Notes under the pieces: generated by a model
The model's database searches: none
What the model saw: the letters and a program-made list of their open reading frames with translations, nothing else
What the model was told of the DNA's origin: nothing
Translations under genes and position numbers: made by a program
Shown: one piece after another, positions 24,859 through 32,521 of the stretch
How the letters are laid out: the number at the start of each line of letters is the position of its first letter
Position numbering within the stretch: position 1 is the first letter of the stretch
Source of the DNA: Streptomyces sp. NRRL S-87
GTDB lineage: Bacteria > Actinomycetota > Actinomycetes > Streptomycetales > Streptomycetaceae
Length of the DNA stretch: 64,000 nucleotides
Direction of reading: 5' to 3'
NCBI RefSeq assembly: GCF_000719335.1
Contig: NZ_JOGB01000058.1
Coordinates: 23,486-87,485 of the forward strand

Positions 24859-25134
24859 TCAGCTGCCCACCGCGCCGTTGCCGGAGAGCACCGGGATGTT
24901 GTCCAGGATGTGCGAGAGCGGCTCGTCGCCCTTGGCCTGGGTCGAGTTCTCGGTGCACTGCTGGGTCAGGTCGCCGGCGGTCTTCTGGTTGCCGTAGATC
25001 TGCTGGGCACCGTTGCCGTTGACGGTGTTGATCCCGTTGTCGTTGCCGATGGCCATCGCCGGGGCGGCGACGGCGGCGCCGGCGCCGACCACGGCGGCGG
25101 TGGCGGCAGCGGTGGCCATAATCTTCTTGAGCAT
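24859..25134 (-). CDS. Short rodlin
   Basis: This 91-residue secreted protein starts MLKKIMATAAATAAVVGAG, with cleavage expected after AMA, followed by the rodlin signatures [15 protein letters not shown] and [20 protein letters not shown] ending in a SGNGA tail. Rodlins form the paired-rod layer on aerial hyphae and spores with chaplins. Known RdlA/RdlB proteins are near 130 residues; this one lacks roughly 35-40 central residues while keeping both conserved ends. AAAGGATCACCCC precedes the ATG. A SigBldN-type promoter lies 48 bases upstream. Confidence 0.87.
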   Translation of the reverse strand: MLKKIMATAAATAAVVGAGAAVAAPAMAIGNDNGINTVNGNGAQQIYGNQKTAGDLTQQCTENSTQAKGDEPLSHILDNIPVLSGNGAVGS

Positions 25135-25181
25135 GGGGTGATCCTTTTGTCGCACGAGTGCCCGCTAGTGGAGCGCCCTGA

Positions 25182-25210
25182 TCAACTGGGCCCGGCGGGG
25201 GTTGGTTCCG
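25182..25210 (-). promoter_or_regulatory. SigBldN-type promoter of the intact rodlin gene
   Basis: Read on the minus strand this is CGGAAC-N17-AGTTGA, one mismatch per box from the SigBldN consensus CGTAAC-N16/17-CGTTGA. The placement (about 40 nt of leader) matches the promoter of the second rodlin gene. Confidence 0.7.
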
Positions 25211-25313
25211 CTGCTTCACTCAAACGGCCCGTGCGCATTGCGCTCTGTAGACGCGGATCTCACGGTGGGTGATGGGGGATTCGTCCCGATCGCAGTCCAT
25301 CGAAGGAACACCC

Positions 25314-25985
25314 ATGCACCCCAAGAAGGCGCCCCGCGTCCTGGTCCCGTCCGCGCTGTGCGCCGCCCTGTTGTTCGGCGCGGCCGCGCCCGCGGGCGCG
25401 GCGTCCGGTGACGACACCGCCGCCGCGTTCCGCAGCCGCCTCACCGACTCCACCGCCCACCGGCGCCCGACGGCCGGCGAGGTCGGCCAACGCCTCGCGG
25501 CCGTACGGGAGGTGGAGGACCAGATCGAGCGGCGGATCGAGCAGAAGGCCGACGAGCGCGCGGAGGCGGGTGCGGAGGACCGGTCGGCGGCGGCCGTCCA
25601 GGCCGGCCCGGTCGACGACCTGCTCGCCGGTCTGACGAAGACCCTCGGCGACCTGCTCGGCTCCCTCACCGGCCTGCTCGGGGGGATCAAGCTCCCGCCG
25701 ATCGAGCTGCCGAAGCTGCCCGACCTGCCCATCGAGCTGCCGAAGCTTCCGATCGAGCTGCCCAAGCTTCCGATCGAACTGCCCAAGCTGCCCGTCGAGG
25801 TCCCCAAGCTCCCCGACCTCCCGGTGGAGGTTCCGAAGCTCCCCGTCGACCCGCCCGCCCTCCCGGACCTCCCCGTCGATCCGCCGAAGCTCCCGGACCT
25901 GCCGGCGGGCGCCCCGGACCTGCCGGTGGACGTCCCCGAACTGCCGGTGGAGGCACCGGGCCTGGAGGTGCCCGAGCTCCCGTGA
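25314..25985 (+). CDS. Secreted Leu-Pro repeat protein
   Basis: This 223-residue protein has a signal peptide ending in AGAAS, a charged helical region (about 30-95, with EVEDQIERRIEQKADERAEA), a short hydrophobic stretch DDLLAGLTKTLGDLLGSL, and then more than 100 residues built on a regular xLPxLP/VEVPKLP pattern to the end. There is no sortase motif. GAAGGAACACCC precedes the ATG. I do not recognise the family. The extended Pro-rich rod and the place beside rodlins suggest a wall-spanning or surface role. Confidence 0.8.
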   Translation: MHPKKAPRVLVPSALCAALLFGAAAPAGAASGDDTAAAFRSRLTDSTAHRRPTAGEVGQRLAAVREVEDQIERRIEQKADERAEAGAEDRSAAAVQAGPVDDLLAGLTKTLGDLLGSLTGLLGGIKLPPIELPKLPDLPIELPKLPIELPKLPIELPKLPVEVPKLPDLPVEVPKLPVDPPALPDLPVDPPKLPDLPAGAPDLPVDVPELPVEAPGLEVPELP

Positions 25986-25993
25986 GCCCCCCG

Positions 25994-26032
25994 CGGTCGC
26001 GGGCCCCGGATCCGCTCCGGGGGCCGCGACCG
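25994..26032 (+). terminator. Terminator of the Leu-Pro repeat gene
   Basis: A 17-bp stem with one mismatch (CGGTCGCGGGCCCCGGA with its partner) lies eight bases after the stop. Confidence 0.65.
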
Positions 26033-26165
26033 TGCATGTGGTTACGACTAATGGGCTGAACAGGGCGAGTTGGGGACCGACCCGTGTCGTTTCGCCGCGC
26101 CGCACCGTTTCGTTCGGTGTGAGCCCCGGATCGGGGCGGATCATCGAACAGAAGGTGCACTTCCC

Positions 26166-26405
26166 ATGAACTCTGCCAAGAAGGCCGCTCTGGTCCTGGC
26201 CTCCGCCGGTCTCGCCGCGGGTGCGGCCGCCGGCTCCGCCGTCGCCGACTCCCAGGCGGATGGCGCTGCCGTGGGCTCCCCCGGCGTGCTGTCGGGCAAC
26301 CTGGTCCAGGTCCCGGTCCACGTCCCGGTCAACGTCTGCGGCAACACCGTGAACGTGATCGCGGGCCTCAACCCGGCGTTCGGCAACGTCTGCGTCAACG
26401 ACTGA
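26166..26405 (+). CDS. Short chaplin
   Basis: This 79-residue secreted chaplin has a signal peptide to about residue 27 (SAVA) and one chaplin domain: GSPGVLSGNLVQVPVHVP, then VNVCGNTVNVIAGLNPAFGN. Cys58 and Cys76 give the standard disulfide pair. Short chaplins assemble into amphipathic amyloid on the outer surface and lower surface tension for aerial growth. It is the only chaplin in this locus on the plus strand. Confidence 0.95.
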   Translation: MNSAKKAALVLASAGLAAGAAAGSAVADSQADGAAVGSPGVLSGNLVQVPVHVPVNVCGNTVNVIAGLNPAFGNVCVND

Positions 26406-26428
26406 CGCAGCGGCCCGCTCGGCTCCCC

Positions 26429-26461
26429 GAGGCGCCCCCGGCTTCCGGCCGGGGGCGCCTC
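26429..26461 (+). terminator. Terminator of the plus-strand chaplin gene
   Basis: A perfect 14-bp stem (GAGGCGCCCCCGGC with its complement) surrounds a 5-nt loop, 23 bases after the stop. Confidence 0.75.
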
Positions 26462-26639
26462 GACGTGTGCGCGGGGGTGTGCGCGTGCGGGTACGGGAGG
26501 CCGCGCCCGACCGTCGCGCAGGGGGGTGCGTGGGGGGCGACGCACCTCCGCCCGCGTCGCCGGAGGGGTCCGGGCGGCGCGGGCGGAGCGGTGCGGGGTG
26601 GTGCGGGGTGGAGAGCGATGCGGTGCGGGAGCCGTGGGC

Positions 26640-26984
26640 TCAGCCGCCGTTGACGTGCAGGCCGCCGAGCATGGGGGCCACCGCGGGCAGGGTGTCCGTC
26701 GCGCCGGAGACGGCGCCCATGACCTTGTCGGGAGCGTGGTTGCGGAAGTCGTTGACCCCCTCGACGCCCTGCACGGCGGAGTTGACCGCGGAGCCCTGCT
26801 CGGTCACGGCGTTCTCGAGGTGCAGCGGCAGGTCCGAGGTGGGCGCGGAGGCGGCGGCGAGGACGTCCATCGCCCCGCCGTTCAGGCTCATGGGGGCGGG
26901 GCCGTCGGCGGCGAAGGCGGGGGAGGCCGCTCCGAGCGCGGCCACGGAGCCGGCGACGACAGCGGCGACCTTCGAGAACTTCAT
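26640..26984 (-). CDS. Small secreted protein in the chaplin locus
   Basis: This 114-residue protein has a clear signal peptide (MKFSKVAAVVAGSVAALGAA, cut after AFA) and a mature part with no Cys and no motif that I know. The region AVTEQGSAVNSAVQGVEGVN looks helical, followed by a Gly/Ala/Pro-rich tail. GGAGAAAGGGATCTGAA precedes the ATG. On the minus strand a CGTTGA hexamer, the SigBldN -10 form, lies about 50 bases upstream without a good -35. Function unknown; co-location suggests a surface role. Confidence 0.75.
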   Translation of the reverse strand: MKFSKVAAVVAGSVAALGAASPAFAADGPAPMSLNGGAMDVLAAASAPTSDLPLHLENAVTEQGSAVNSAVQGVEGVNDFRNHAPDKVMGAVSGATDTLPAVAPMLGGLHVNGG

Positions 26985-27183
26985 TTCAGATCCCTTTCTC
27001 CAGCGGCGACCGTCGCGCCACTCGCGCCCTGCTCAACGATTCCTCCGCGCAACGGAAACCCCGTCGCCACCGCTTTCTTGCGGGGCGCTCGGACATGCGC
27101 TCGGACAAACGCTCGGCCGGAGAATCCCAGAGGGATCTCCGGCCGATATTTCTTAGTTTTTTCGATTCCCCCGACGGCCTCTG

Positions 27184-28563
27184 CTACGCCGACATGCTCC
27201 GGGAGCGCCGGTACAGGACGGCGCCGCCGAGCAGCAGGCCCGCACTCAGCGCGGCCGCGGGCACGAGCGCCCCGCCGGCACCGGTGGCGGCGAGCACGGG
27301 CACCTGCCGGGCCGGCATCGGCGCCGGGACGGGGGAGGGGGCCTCGGGCGCGGGCGCCGGGGCGGCGGCCGGGGGGCTCACCGGCGCCGGGGCGGGCGCG
27401 GGGGTCAGGTCGACCGGGCGGTCCTCCTCCGGGTTGGCCGGGGGCTGGTCCACGGCCGGTGCGGCCGGAGCCGGCGCGGCCGGGGGCGCCTCGACGACCG
27501 GGGCCGGCGCGGGCGCCGCGGGCGCCGGCGGTACCACCGGGGGAGCCGCCGGGACGGGAGCCGGCAGCTCGGCCGCCGGGGCCGGCGCGGGCTGGGCCGG
27601 GACGGGCGCCGGGGCGGGGGCCGGGAGCGGCGCGGGGGCCGGGACGACCGGGGGCAGGTCCTCCTGGTGGCCCTGCCGCGGTCGCGGCTCGGGGACCTCG
27701 TGGGGAGCGGGGGCCGGAGCGGGGAGCGGCGTGGCCTCGTGCACCGGCGGTGCCGGGTGCGGCTTCGGCCGGGGCTGCGCGTGCGGCCGGGGGGCCGGGT
27801 GCGGCGTGGCCGGGACGTGCGGCTTGGGGTGGGGCCGGGGCCCGGCCTCGTGCGCGGGCGGTGCCGGGTGGGGCTTCGGCCGGGGCTGCGCGTGGGGCCG
27901 GGGGGCCGGGTGCGGCGCGGGCTGCGGGGGGACGTGCGCCGCCGGCCGGGGCGGCGGGGCGCCTTCCTCGTCGCACTCCTCGTCGTGGCCGCCGTAGCCC
28001 GGGCCGCGGTCCTCCTCGGCGCCGGGGCCGTACGCCCCCTCGTCCCCGTGCGCGGGGCGGCCGGGTCCCGCGGGGCCGCGGTCGGCGTGGCGCCCGTACC
28101 CGGGTCCGCGGTCCTCCTCGTACCGCCCGCGGTCCTCCTCGCCGCCGTCGGTGCGGCGGTGGCGGCCGCGGCCCGGTCCGGCGTCCTCGTCGTGCGAGGG
28201 GTGCAGGTAGCGCTCGTAGTCCCGGGCTTCGGGGGCGAGGTGGCGCTCGTAGTCGTATCCGCCGCCGTAGCCCCCGCCGCCGTAGGAGTGGTGGACCTCG
28301 TGGCCGGAGCCGTTCCCGCAGTTGTTCCCGAACGAGGGGTTGAGCGCCCCGCCCGGATCCACGGTGTTGCCGCACACGTTCGGGGAGAGCGTGACCGGTA
28401 CCGAGACGGCGTTGCCGGACAGCACGCCCGGGGAGTGCGAGGCCTCGGCGCTGGCCGCGGGGTGCGCGAACGCGGCCCCGGTACCGAGGGAGAGCAGACT
28501 TGAGGCCGCCGCGGCGGTGAGTACGCCCTTGCTCAGTACTTGTCGGCTCAGTACTTGTCGCAT
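27184..28563 (-). CDS. Long chaplin, sortase-anchored, with one chaplin domain
   Basis: This 459-residue surface protein has a signal peptide cut after AFA (33), one chaplin domain (about 40-82, HSPGVLSGNAVSVPV and Cys64/Cys82), a Gly/Tyr/Glu/Arg region with EEDRGPGYG repeats, a long Pro/Ala/His-rich stretch that includes two copies of PHPAPRPHAQPRPKPHPAPP, then the sortase motif LAATG near 424, a membrane helix and RRSRS. Class E sortases use LAxTG. Known long chaplins are near 225-260 residues and carry two chaplin domains, so this layout is unusual. Confidence 0.9.
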   Translation of the reverse strand: MRQVLSRQVLSKGVLTAAAASSLLSLGTGAAFAHPAASAEASHSPGVLSGNAVSVPVTLSPNVCGNTVDPGGALNPSFGNNCGNGSGHEVHHSYGGGGYGGGYDYERHLAPEARDYERYLHPSHDEDAGPGRGRHRRTDGGEEDRGRYEEDRGPGYGRHADRGPAGPGRPAHGDEGAYGPGAEEDRGPGYGGHDEECDEEGAPPPRPAAHVPPQPAPHPAPRPHAQPRPKPHPAPPAHEAGPRPHPKPHVPATPHPAPRPHAQPRPKPHPAPPVHEATPLPAPAPAPHEVPEPRPRQGHQEDLPPVVPAPAPLPAPAPAPVPAQPAPAPAAELPAPVPAAPPVVPPAPAAPAPAPVVEAPPAAPAPAAPAVDQPPANPEEDRPVDLTPAPAPAPVSPPAAAPAPAPEAPSPVPAPMPARQVPVLAATGAGGALVPAAALSAGLLLGGAVLYRRSRSMSA

Positions 28564-28608
28564 GGGTCCTTCCCTGTCTACCGGCGCGCGGCCGGTGCGG
28601 TAAGTCAA

Positions 28609-28648
28609 GGTGGCCTCGGAGTGCACCGCCGTGCACTCCGAGGCCACC
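28609..28648 (-). terminator. Terminator between two chaplin genes
   Basis: A perfect 18-bp stem (28609-28626 with 28631-28648) surrounds the loop CGCC, about 40 bases after the short chaplin stop and 45 before the long chaplin start, so the long chaplin probably has its own promoter or only read-through. Confidence 0.75.
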
Positions 28649-28690
28649 CCGAGGAGGTTCGCCCTAGCGGGCGGCAGACGCGGCGTCGCG

Positions 28691-28924
28691 TCAGGCGTTG
28701 ACGCAGGTGTTGCCGAACGCCGGGTTGAGCAGCGCGATGACGTTGACGGTGTTGCCGCAGACGTTGATCGGGACGTGGACCGGGACCTGGACCAGGTTGC
28801 CGGAGAGCACGCCGGGGGAGCCGATGGCCGCACCGTTGGCCTCGGAGTCGGCCATCGCGGGGGCGGCGGCACCGGCGGCCATCAGGACACCGGCGACGAC
28901 GGCGGCTGCCTTCGTGAGCTTCAT
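28691..28924 (-). CDS. Short chaplin
   Basis: This 77-residue secreted chaplin has a signal peptide cut after AMA (25) and one domain with IGSPGVLSGNLVQVPVHVP and INVCGNTVNVIALLNPAFGN; Cys56 and Cys74 form the expected pair. Its mature part is nearly identical to that of the chaplin at 29707, which suggests recent duplication. CTGCGGGAAAGGACAGAAA precedes the ATG. Confidence 0.95.
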   Translation of the reverse strand: MKLTKAAAVVAGVLMAAGAAAPAMADSEANGAAIGSPGVLSGNLVQVPVHVPINVCGNTVNVIALLNPAFGNTCVNA

Positions 28925-29041
28925 TTTCTGTCCTTTCCCGCAGCGGTGTTCACCGCATACACGACCCTCGTGCTGCGCACACAGTTTCCTGTCCGTACAA
29001 CACCACTGCGAGCTGAGTAACGAGCTGTCCGTGAAAAAGAA

Positions 29042-29065
29042 ACCGAGAATCCGGGACGGGTCTCG
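29042..29065 (-). terminator. Hairpin with T-run on the minus strand
   Basis: CCGAGA and TCTCGG pair around a GC-rich 12-nt loop. On the minus strand the stem is followed by TTTCTTTTTC, a rare clear intrinsic terminator for this genome. It lies between the broken rodlin and the chaplin at 28691 and would stop read-through. Confidence 0.55.
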
Positions 29066-29230
29066 GGGCTTTCACTCCAATGCCTCCGCGAAAGGATCCT
29101 GAAGAAACCTTCCGGAGGATATCCGCGCCGGTTTTCGACGGTTATTCGCAGGCGCCGGCCGGAGCCTCGCGGGGGTATTCCCACCGGGGCCACCGGGGCG
29201 ACCGGGCCCGGCGGGGCCGGCGCGCAGACG

Positions 29231-29268
29231 ACGAGGCCGCCGCGACCCGGAGGGTGCGGCGGCCTCGT
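29231..29268 (-). terminator. Terminator after the broken rodlin gene
   Basis: A perfect 13-bp stem (ACGAGGCCGCCGC with its complement) surrounds a 12-nt loop, about 20 bases past the ancestral stop codon. Confidence 0.7.
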
Positions 29269-29286
29269 GGCGCGGGGCGGTCGGGA

Positions 29287-29530
29287 CTAGCTGTTGACCG
29301 CGCCGTTGCCGGAGAGCACCGGGATGTTGTCCAGGATGTGCGAGAGCGGCTCGTCGCCCTTGGCCTGGGTCGAGTTCTCGGTGCACTGCTGGGTCCTGGG
29401 AGGCGCCGTTGCCGTTCACGGTGTTGACGCCGTTGTCGTTGCCGATCGCCATCGCCTGCGGGGCCATCGCAGCTCCGACGCCCACGACCGAAGCCGCGAC
29501 CGCCGCCGTGGCCATCATCTTCTTGATCAC
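29287..29530 (-). pseudogene. Rodlin gene with a central frameshift
   Basis: The N-terminal frame reads VIKKMMATAAVAASVVGVG, then [17 protein letters not shown]. The C-terminal rodlin block [20 protein letters not shown] with its SGNGA end is intact but in another frame and stops at TAG 29287. Against the sister gene at 24859, the segment between the NGNGA and CTENS codons is 16 nt instead of 48, a net loss of 32, which breaks the frame near 29395. Read without correction the protein would run on to 29072 as Arg/Ala/Pro-rich sequence. The start is GTG at 29530 by alignment with the sister gene, with AAAGGGATGACA upstream. A sequencing or assembly error is not excluded. Confidence 0.82.
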
Positions 29531-29574
29531 TGTCATCCCTTTTCTGAGGATTGCCCGGTACAGGAGCATCCGGA

Positions 29575-29603
29575 TCAACGGCCGGCGCCTGGTTTGGGTT
29601 GCG
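29575..29603 (-). promoter_or_regulatory. SigBldN-type promoter of the broken rodlin gene
   Basis: On the minus strand this reads CGCAAC-N17-CGTTGA: the -10 hexamer is exact and the -35 has one mismatch from the SigBldN consensus. Distance to the GTG start equals that in the sister gene. The promoter is conserved although the gene is broken. Confidence 0.75.
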
Positions 29604-29706
29604 ACCCTTCACTCGTTCGGCCGAGCACCCCCGGGTGCCTGCGGACCGGGTCGGGTCGCGCCGACCGGGGCGGGGCCCGGTGGGGCCGCCAAGTGGGCCG
29701 CGGGTG

Positions 29707-29967
29707 CTAGGCGTTGACGCAGGTGTTGCCGAACGCCGGGTTGAGCAGGGCGATGACGTTGACGGTGTTGCCGCAGAGGTTGACCGGGACGTGCACCGGG
29801 ACCTGGACCAGGTTGCCCGACAGGACGCCGGGGGACTGGGCCGCCGCGCCCTGGGCGAAGGCGCCGTTGCCGCCCTCGCCGTGGGCGGAGGCCAGGCCCG
29901 CGCCGCCCATGATCATCGCGACCCCCGCGACGGCCAGGGTCGAGGTGCGGATCAGCGTCTTCTTCAT
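29707..29967 (-). CDS. Short chaplin
   Basis: This 86-residue secreted chaplin has a signal peptide (MKKTLIRTSTLAVAGVAMIM, cut after ASA), a short Gly/Ala-rich stretch and a chaplin domain with SPGVLSGNLVQVPVHVP and VNLCGNTVNVIALLNPAFGN; Cys65 and Cys83. Much longer upstream frames exist, but AAGGGAAAACACGAG and the signal peptide fix the ATG at 29967. It shares TATGCGGTG in its leader with the chaplin at 28691. Confidence 0.95.
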   Translation of the reverse strand: MKKTLIRTSTLAVAGVAMIMGGAGLASAHGEGGNGAFAQGAAAQSPGVLSGNLVQVPVHVPVNLCGNTVNVIALLNPAFGNTCVNA

Positions 29968-30142
29968 CTCGTGTTTTCCCTTTCGGTTCGAACAATGGTG
30001 CACCGCATAACGACGCTCGGCCGTCAAGGGTGCGCACCATCGCCCGAAAGGCCGTACAAGCGAGTCCGACGTGATTTCCACCCCGATTTCTGACAAAGTG
30101 CACTCCTGTTTTGTCGCCTTGATCGAAATTGGAGACCGGGAC

Positions 30143-31318
30143 ATGTCGGAGGGTTCGAAGTCGACGGGGCGCAGGACCTTCCGCACCCTCGGCACGCTGT
30201 CCGGCCTGGGACTTTCCCTCGTCCTTCCGGCCGCCACAGCGGTCTCGGCACCGGCGGAAATGCCCGAGATTCCATTCACCCACCGTTACCAGGCTGTCCA
30301 GCACGGCGGATTCGTACGGGCGTCCAACTCCGGCATCAGCTGCTGGCGCCGCGTCGACCCCGGCGTCGAGCCCTGCGCCGCGGTCAGGCGCGGCGCCGCC
30401 GCGGTCAACTCGAACTTCGACATGCTCTACAGCGACGTCGACCAGGACCCGAACACGTACAACGCGACCCGTGCCGAACTGCTGCTCCCGCCCGGCGCCC
30501 GGGTCACCTACGCCCGGCTCTACTGGGGCGGCAACCTGCGGGTCGGGGAGCAGAAGCCGCCGGAGGACAACGGCCGGGTCCTGGTCGCCGAACCGGGCGG
30601 CTCGTACAAGGACGTGCTGGCCGACACCAAGGTGGGTCACCGCGACGGCGACGAGAGCGACGCCTACCAGGCCTCGGCCGACGTGACCCCCCTGGTGCGG
30701 AGGTTCGGCGGCGGCCTGTGGACCGTGGCGCAGCTGAACATCGCCAAGGGCAGCTCCGACGCGGGTGCCTGGGGCGGCTGGACCCTCGTGGTCGCGTACG
30801 AGAAGGCCGACGAGCCGCTGCGCCAGCTCTCGCTCTGGGACGGCTTCACCGCCCTGGGCGAGGACCCCGACGCGGACCCGGACGGGGACGCGGAGGACCG
30901 CGAGGGCGACGAGGGCGAGGACGACGTCCGGCCCGCGGACACCGGCCGGACGGTCGAGCTGACCGGTCTGGACGTCCCGGCGCGGGGTGCGGGCCGGGTG
31001 GGGGTGGTCGGCTACGACGGGGACCGGGGGGTGCGGGGCGACTCACTCACCGTGACGGCCAGCAGCGGGCGTCGAACGAATATCGGCGACGCCGAAAACC
31101 CGTTCAACGACGTGCTGAATTCCACGATCACGGATTTCGGGCGGTCTGCTTTCAAGCGGCAGCCAGATTATATGAACAATCTCGGATATGACGCGGACGT
31201 GTTCGACCTCGGTCCCGCACTGTCCGAGGGCGCCCGCAGCCTGCGCTTCAGGTTCGGCGCGGAAAACCAGGGTCAGTTCGTCGGCGTGCTCTTCGTACAG
31301 GCAGACGCGCGCCGCTGA
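30143..31318 (+). CDS. Secreted protein of unknown function
   Basis: This 391-residue protein has a signal peptide (RTLGTLSGLGLSLVLPAATA) and a beta-rich mature part with PGARVTYARLYWGGNL, VGHRDGDESDAYQASADVT, WGGWTLVVAYE and ENPFNDVLNSTITDFG. Related secreted proteins are common in Streptomyces but have no known function that I can name. An insert rich in Asp/Glu (about 235-275, DPDADPDGDAEDREGDEGED) could bind calcium. GGAGACCGGGAC precedes the ATG. It lies between the chaplins and the polysaccharide operon, 21 bases before the latter. Confidence 0.8.
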   Translation: MSEGSKSTGRRTFRTLGTLSGLGLSLVLPAATAVSAPAEMPEIPFTHRYQAVQHGGFVRASNSGISCWRRVDPGVEPCAAVRRGAAAVNSNFDMLYSDVDQDPNTYNATRAELLLPPGARVTYARLYWGGNLRVGEQKPPEDNGRVLVAEPGGSYKDVLADTKVGHRDGDESDAYQASADVTPLVRRFGGGLWTVAQLNIAKGSSDAGAWGGWTLVVAYEKADEPLRQLSLWDGFTALGEDPDADPDGDAEDREGDEGEDDVRPADTGRTVELTGLDVPARGAGRVGVVGYDGDRGVRGDSLTVTASSGRRTNIGDAENPFNDVLNSTITDFGRSAFKRQPDYMNNLGYDADVFDLGPALSEGARSLRFRFGAENQGQFVGVLFVQADARR

Positions 31319-31339
31319 ATCGTACGGAGACCACTCCAC

Positions 31340-32521
31340 GTGCAGTCAGACCACGCGACCGGCGGCGCCAGGCCGACGGTCCTCCACCTCGTCCAGCCCG
31401 TGGAGGGCGGAGTGGCCCGGGTCGTCACCGACCTGGTCCGCGCCCAGACCCGGGAAGGCCTCCGCGCCGTCGTCGCCTGCCCGCCCGGCGGCACCCTCGC
31501 CGACAGCGCGCGGGAGGCCGGGGCCGACGTACTGACCTGGCGGGCCACCCGTGGCCCCGGGCCCACCCTCGCCACCGAGACCGCGGCCGCCGCCCGCCTG
31601 CTGGCCCGGGTGCGGCCCGACATCCTGCACGCCCACAGCGCCAAGGCCGGCCTGGCCGGCCGGCTCGCGGCCCGCGGCCGGCCGCGCACCGTCTTCCAGC
31701 CGCACGCCTGGTCCTTCGACGCGGTCAGCGGCACCACGGCCGCCCTCGCCCTGCGCTGGGAGCGGATCGGCGCCCGCTGGGCCGACCGGGTGCTCTGCGT
31801 CAGCGAGTCCGAGCGGCGCGAGGGCGAGTCCGCGGGCATCGCCGGCCGCTGGGCCGTGATCCGCAACGGCGTCGACCTCGACCACTTCCGGCCCGGCGAC
31901 GGCGACGAGAAGGCCGTCGCCCGGGCCGGGCTGCCGCTGCTGTCCCGCTCCGCACCCCAGGGACAGCTCGTGGTGTGCGTCGGCCGGCTGTGCCACCAGA
32001 AGGGCCAGGACCTCCTGCTGCGCGCCTGGCGCGAGGTGACCGCGACCGCCCCGGGCGCCCGGCTCGTCCTGGTGGGCGACGGCCCCGACGCGCTCCGGCT
32101 GAAGCACGCGGCCCCGCCCGGCGTCCTCTTCACGGGCGCGGCCGCCGACATCAGGCCGTGGCTTCGGGCGGCCGATCTCGTTGTACTGCCGTCGCGCTGG
32201 GAGGGCATGGCGCTCGCCCCGCTCGAAGCCATGGCCTGTGGCCGCCCGGTCGTGGTGTCCGACGTCAGCGGGGCCCGCGAGAGCCTGCCCCCCGGCCAGG
32301 CGCCCCTGTGCCTCGTACCGCCGGAGGACCCGACGGCCCTGGCCAAGGCGCTCGGCCGGCTGCTGGCCGAACCGGAGCTGCTCGACTCGCTGGGGCGCCA
32401 GGCCCAGGAGCACGCGCGTGCGGAGTTCGACGTACGGAGGACCACCGCCGCGGTCACCGGTCTGTACCACGAACTGCTGGGCCTGCCCCGGCTCTTGAAC
32501 CAGGAGCGCAACAGTCGATGA
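31340..32521 (+). CDS. Glycosyltransferase family 4
   Basis: This 393-residue GT-B enzyme has the N-terminal VLHLVQPVEGGVARVVTDLV, HAHSAKAGLAGRLAARG, and the donor-site region VVLPSRWEGMALAPLEAMACGRPVV (E-x7-E type). It should add a sugar to a lipid-linked intermediate on the inner membrane face. The start is GTG at 31340 after ACGGAGACC. It overlaps the next gene by four bases (ATGA). Confidence 0.88.
   Translation: MQSDHATGGARPTVLHLVQPVEGGVARVVTDLVRAQTREGLRAVVACPPGGTLADSAREAGADVLTWRATRGPGPTLATETAAAARLLARVRPDILHAHSAKAGLAGRLAARGRPRTVFQPHAWSFDAVSGTTAALALRWERIGARWADRVLCVSESERREGESAGIAGRWAVIRNGVDLDHFRPGDGDEKAVARAGLPLLSRSAPQGQLVVCVGRLCHQKGQDLLLRAWREVTATAPGARLVLVGDGPDALRLKHAAPPGVLFTGAAADIRPWLRAADLVVLPSRWEGMALAPLEAMACGRPVVVSDVSGARESLPPGQAPLCLVPPEDPTALAKALGRLLAEPELLDSLGRQAQEHARAEFDVRRTTAAVTGLYHELLGLPRLLNQERNSR

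Noticed and set aside
27114..27145. Hairpin followed by a T-run on the plus strand, considered as a terminator
   Set aside because: No plus-strand gene ends nearby; the nearest genes on both sides are on the minus strand.
29072..29530. Full-length reading of the broken rodlin as one 150-residue protein
   Set aside because: After the frameshift the product is Arg/Ala/Pro-rich and crosses a strong terminator, while the conserved rodlin end is preserved in another frame.
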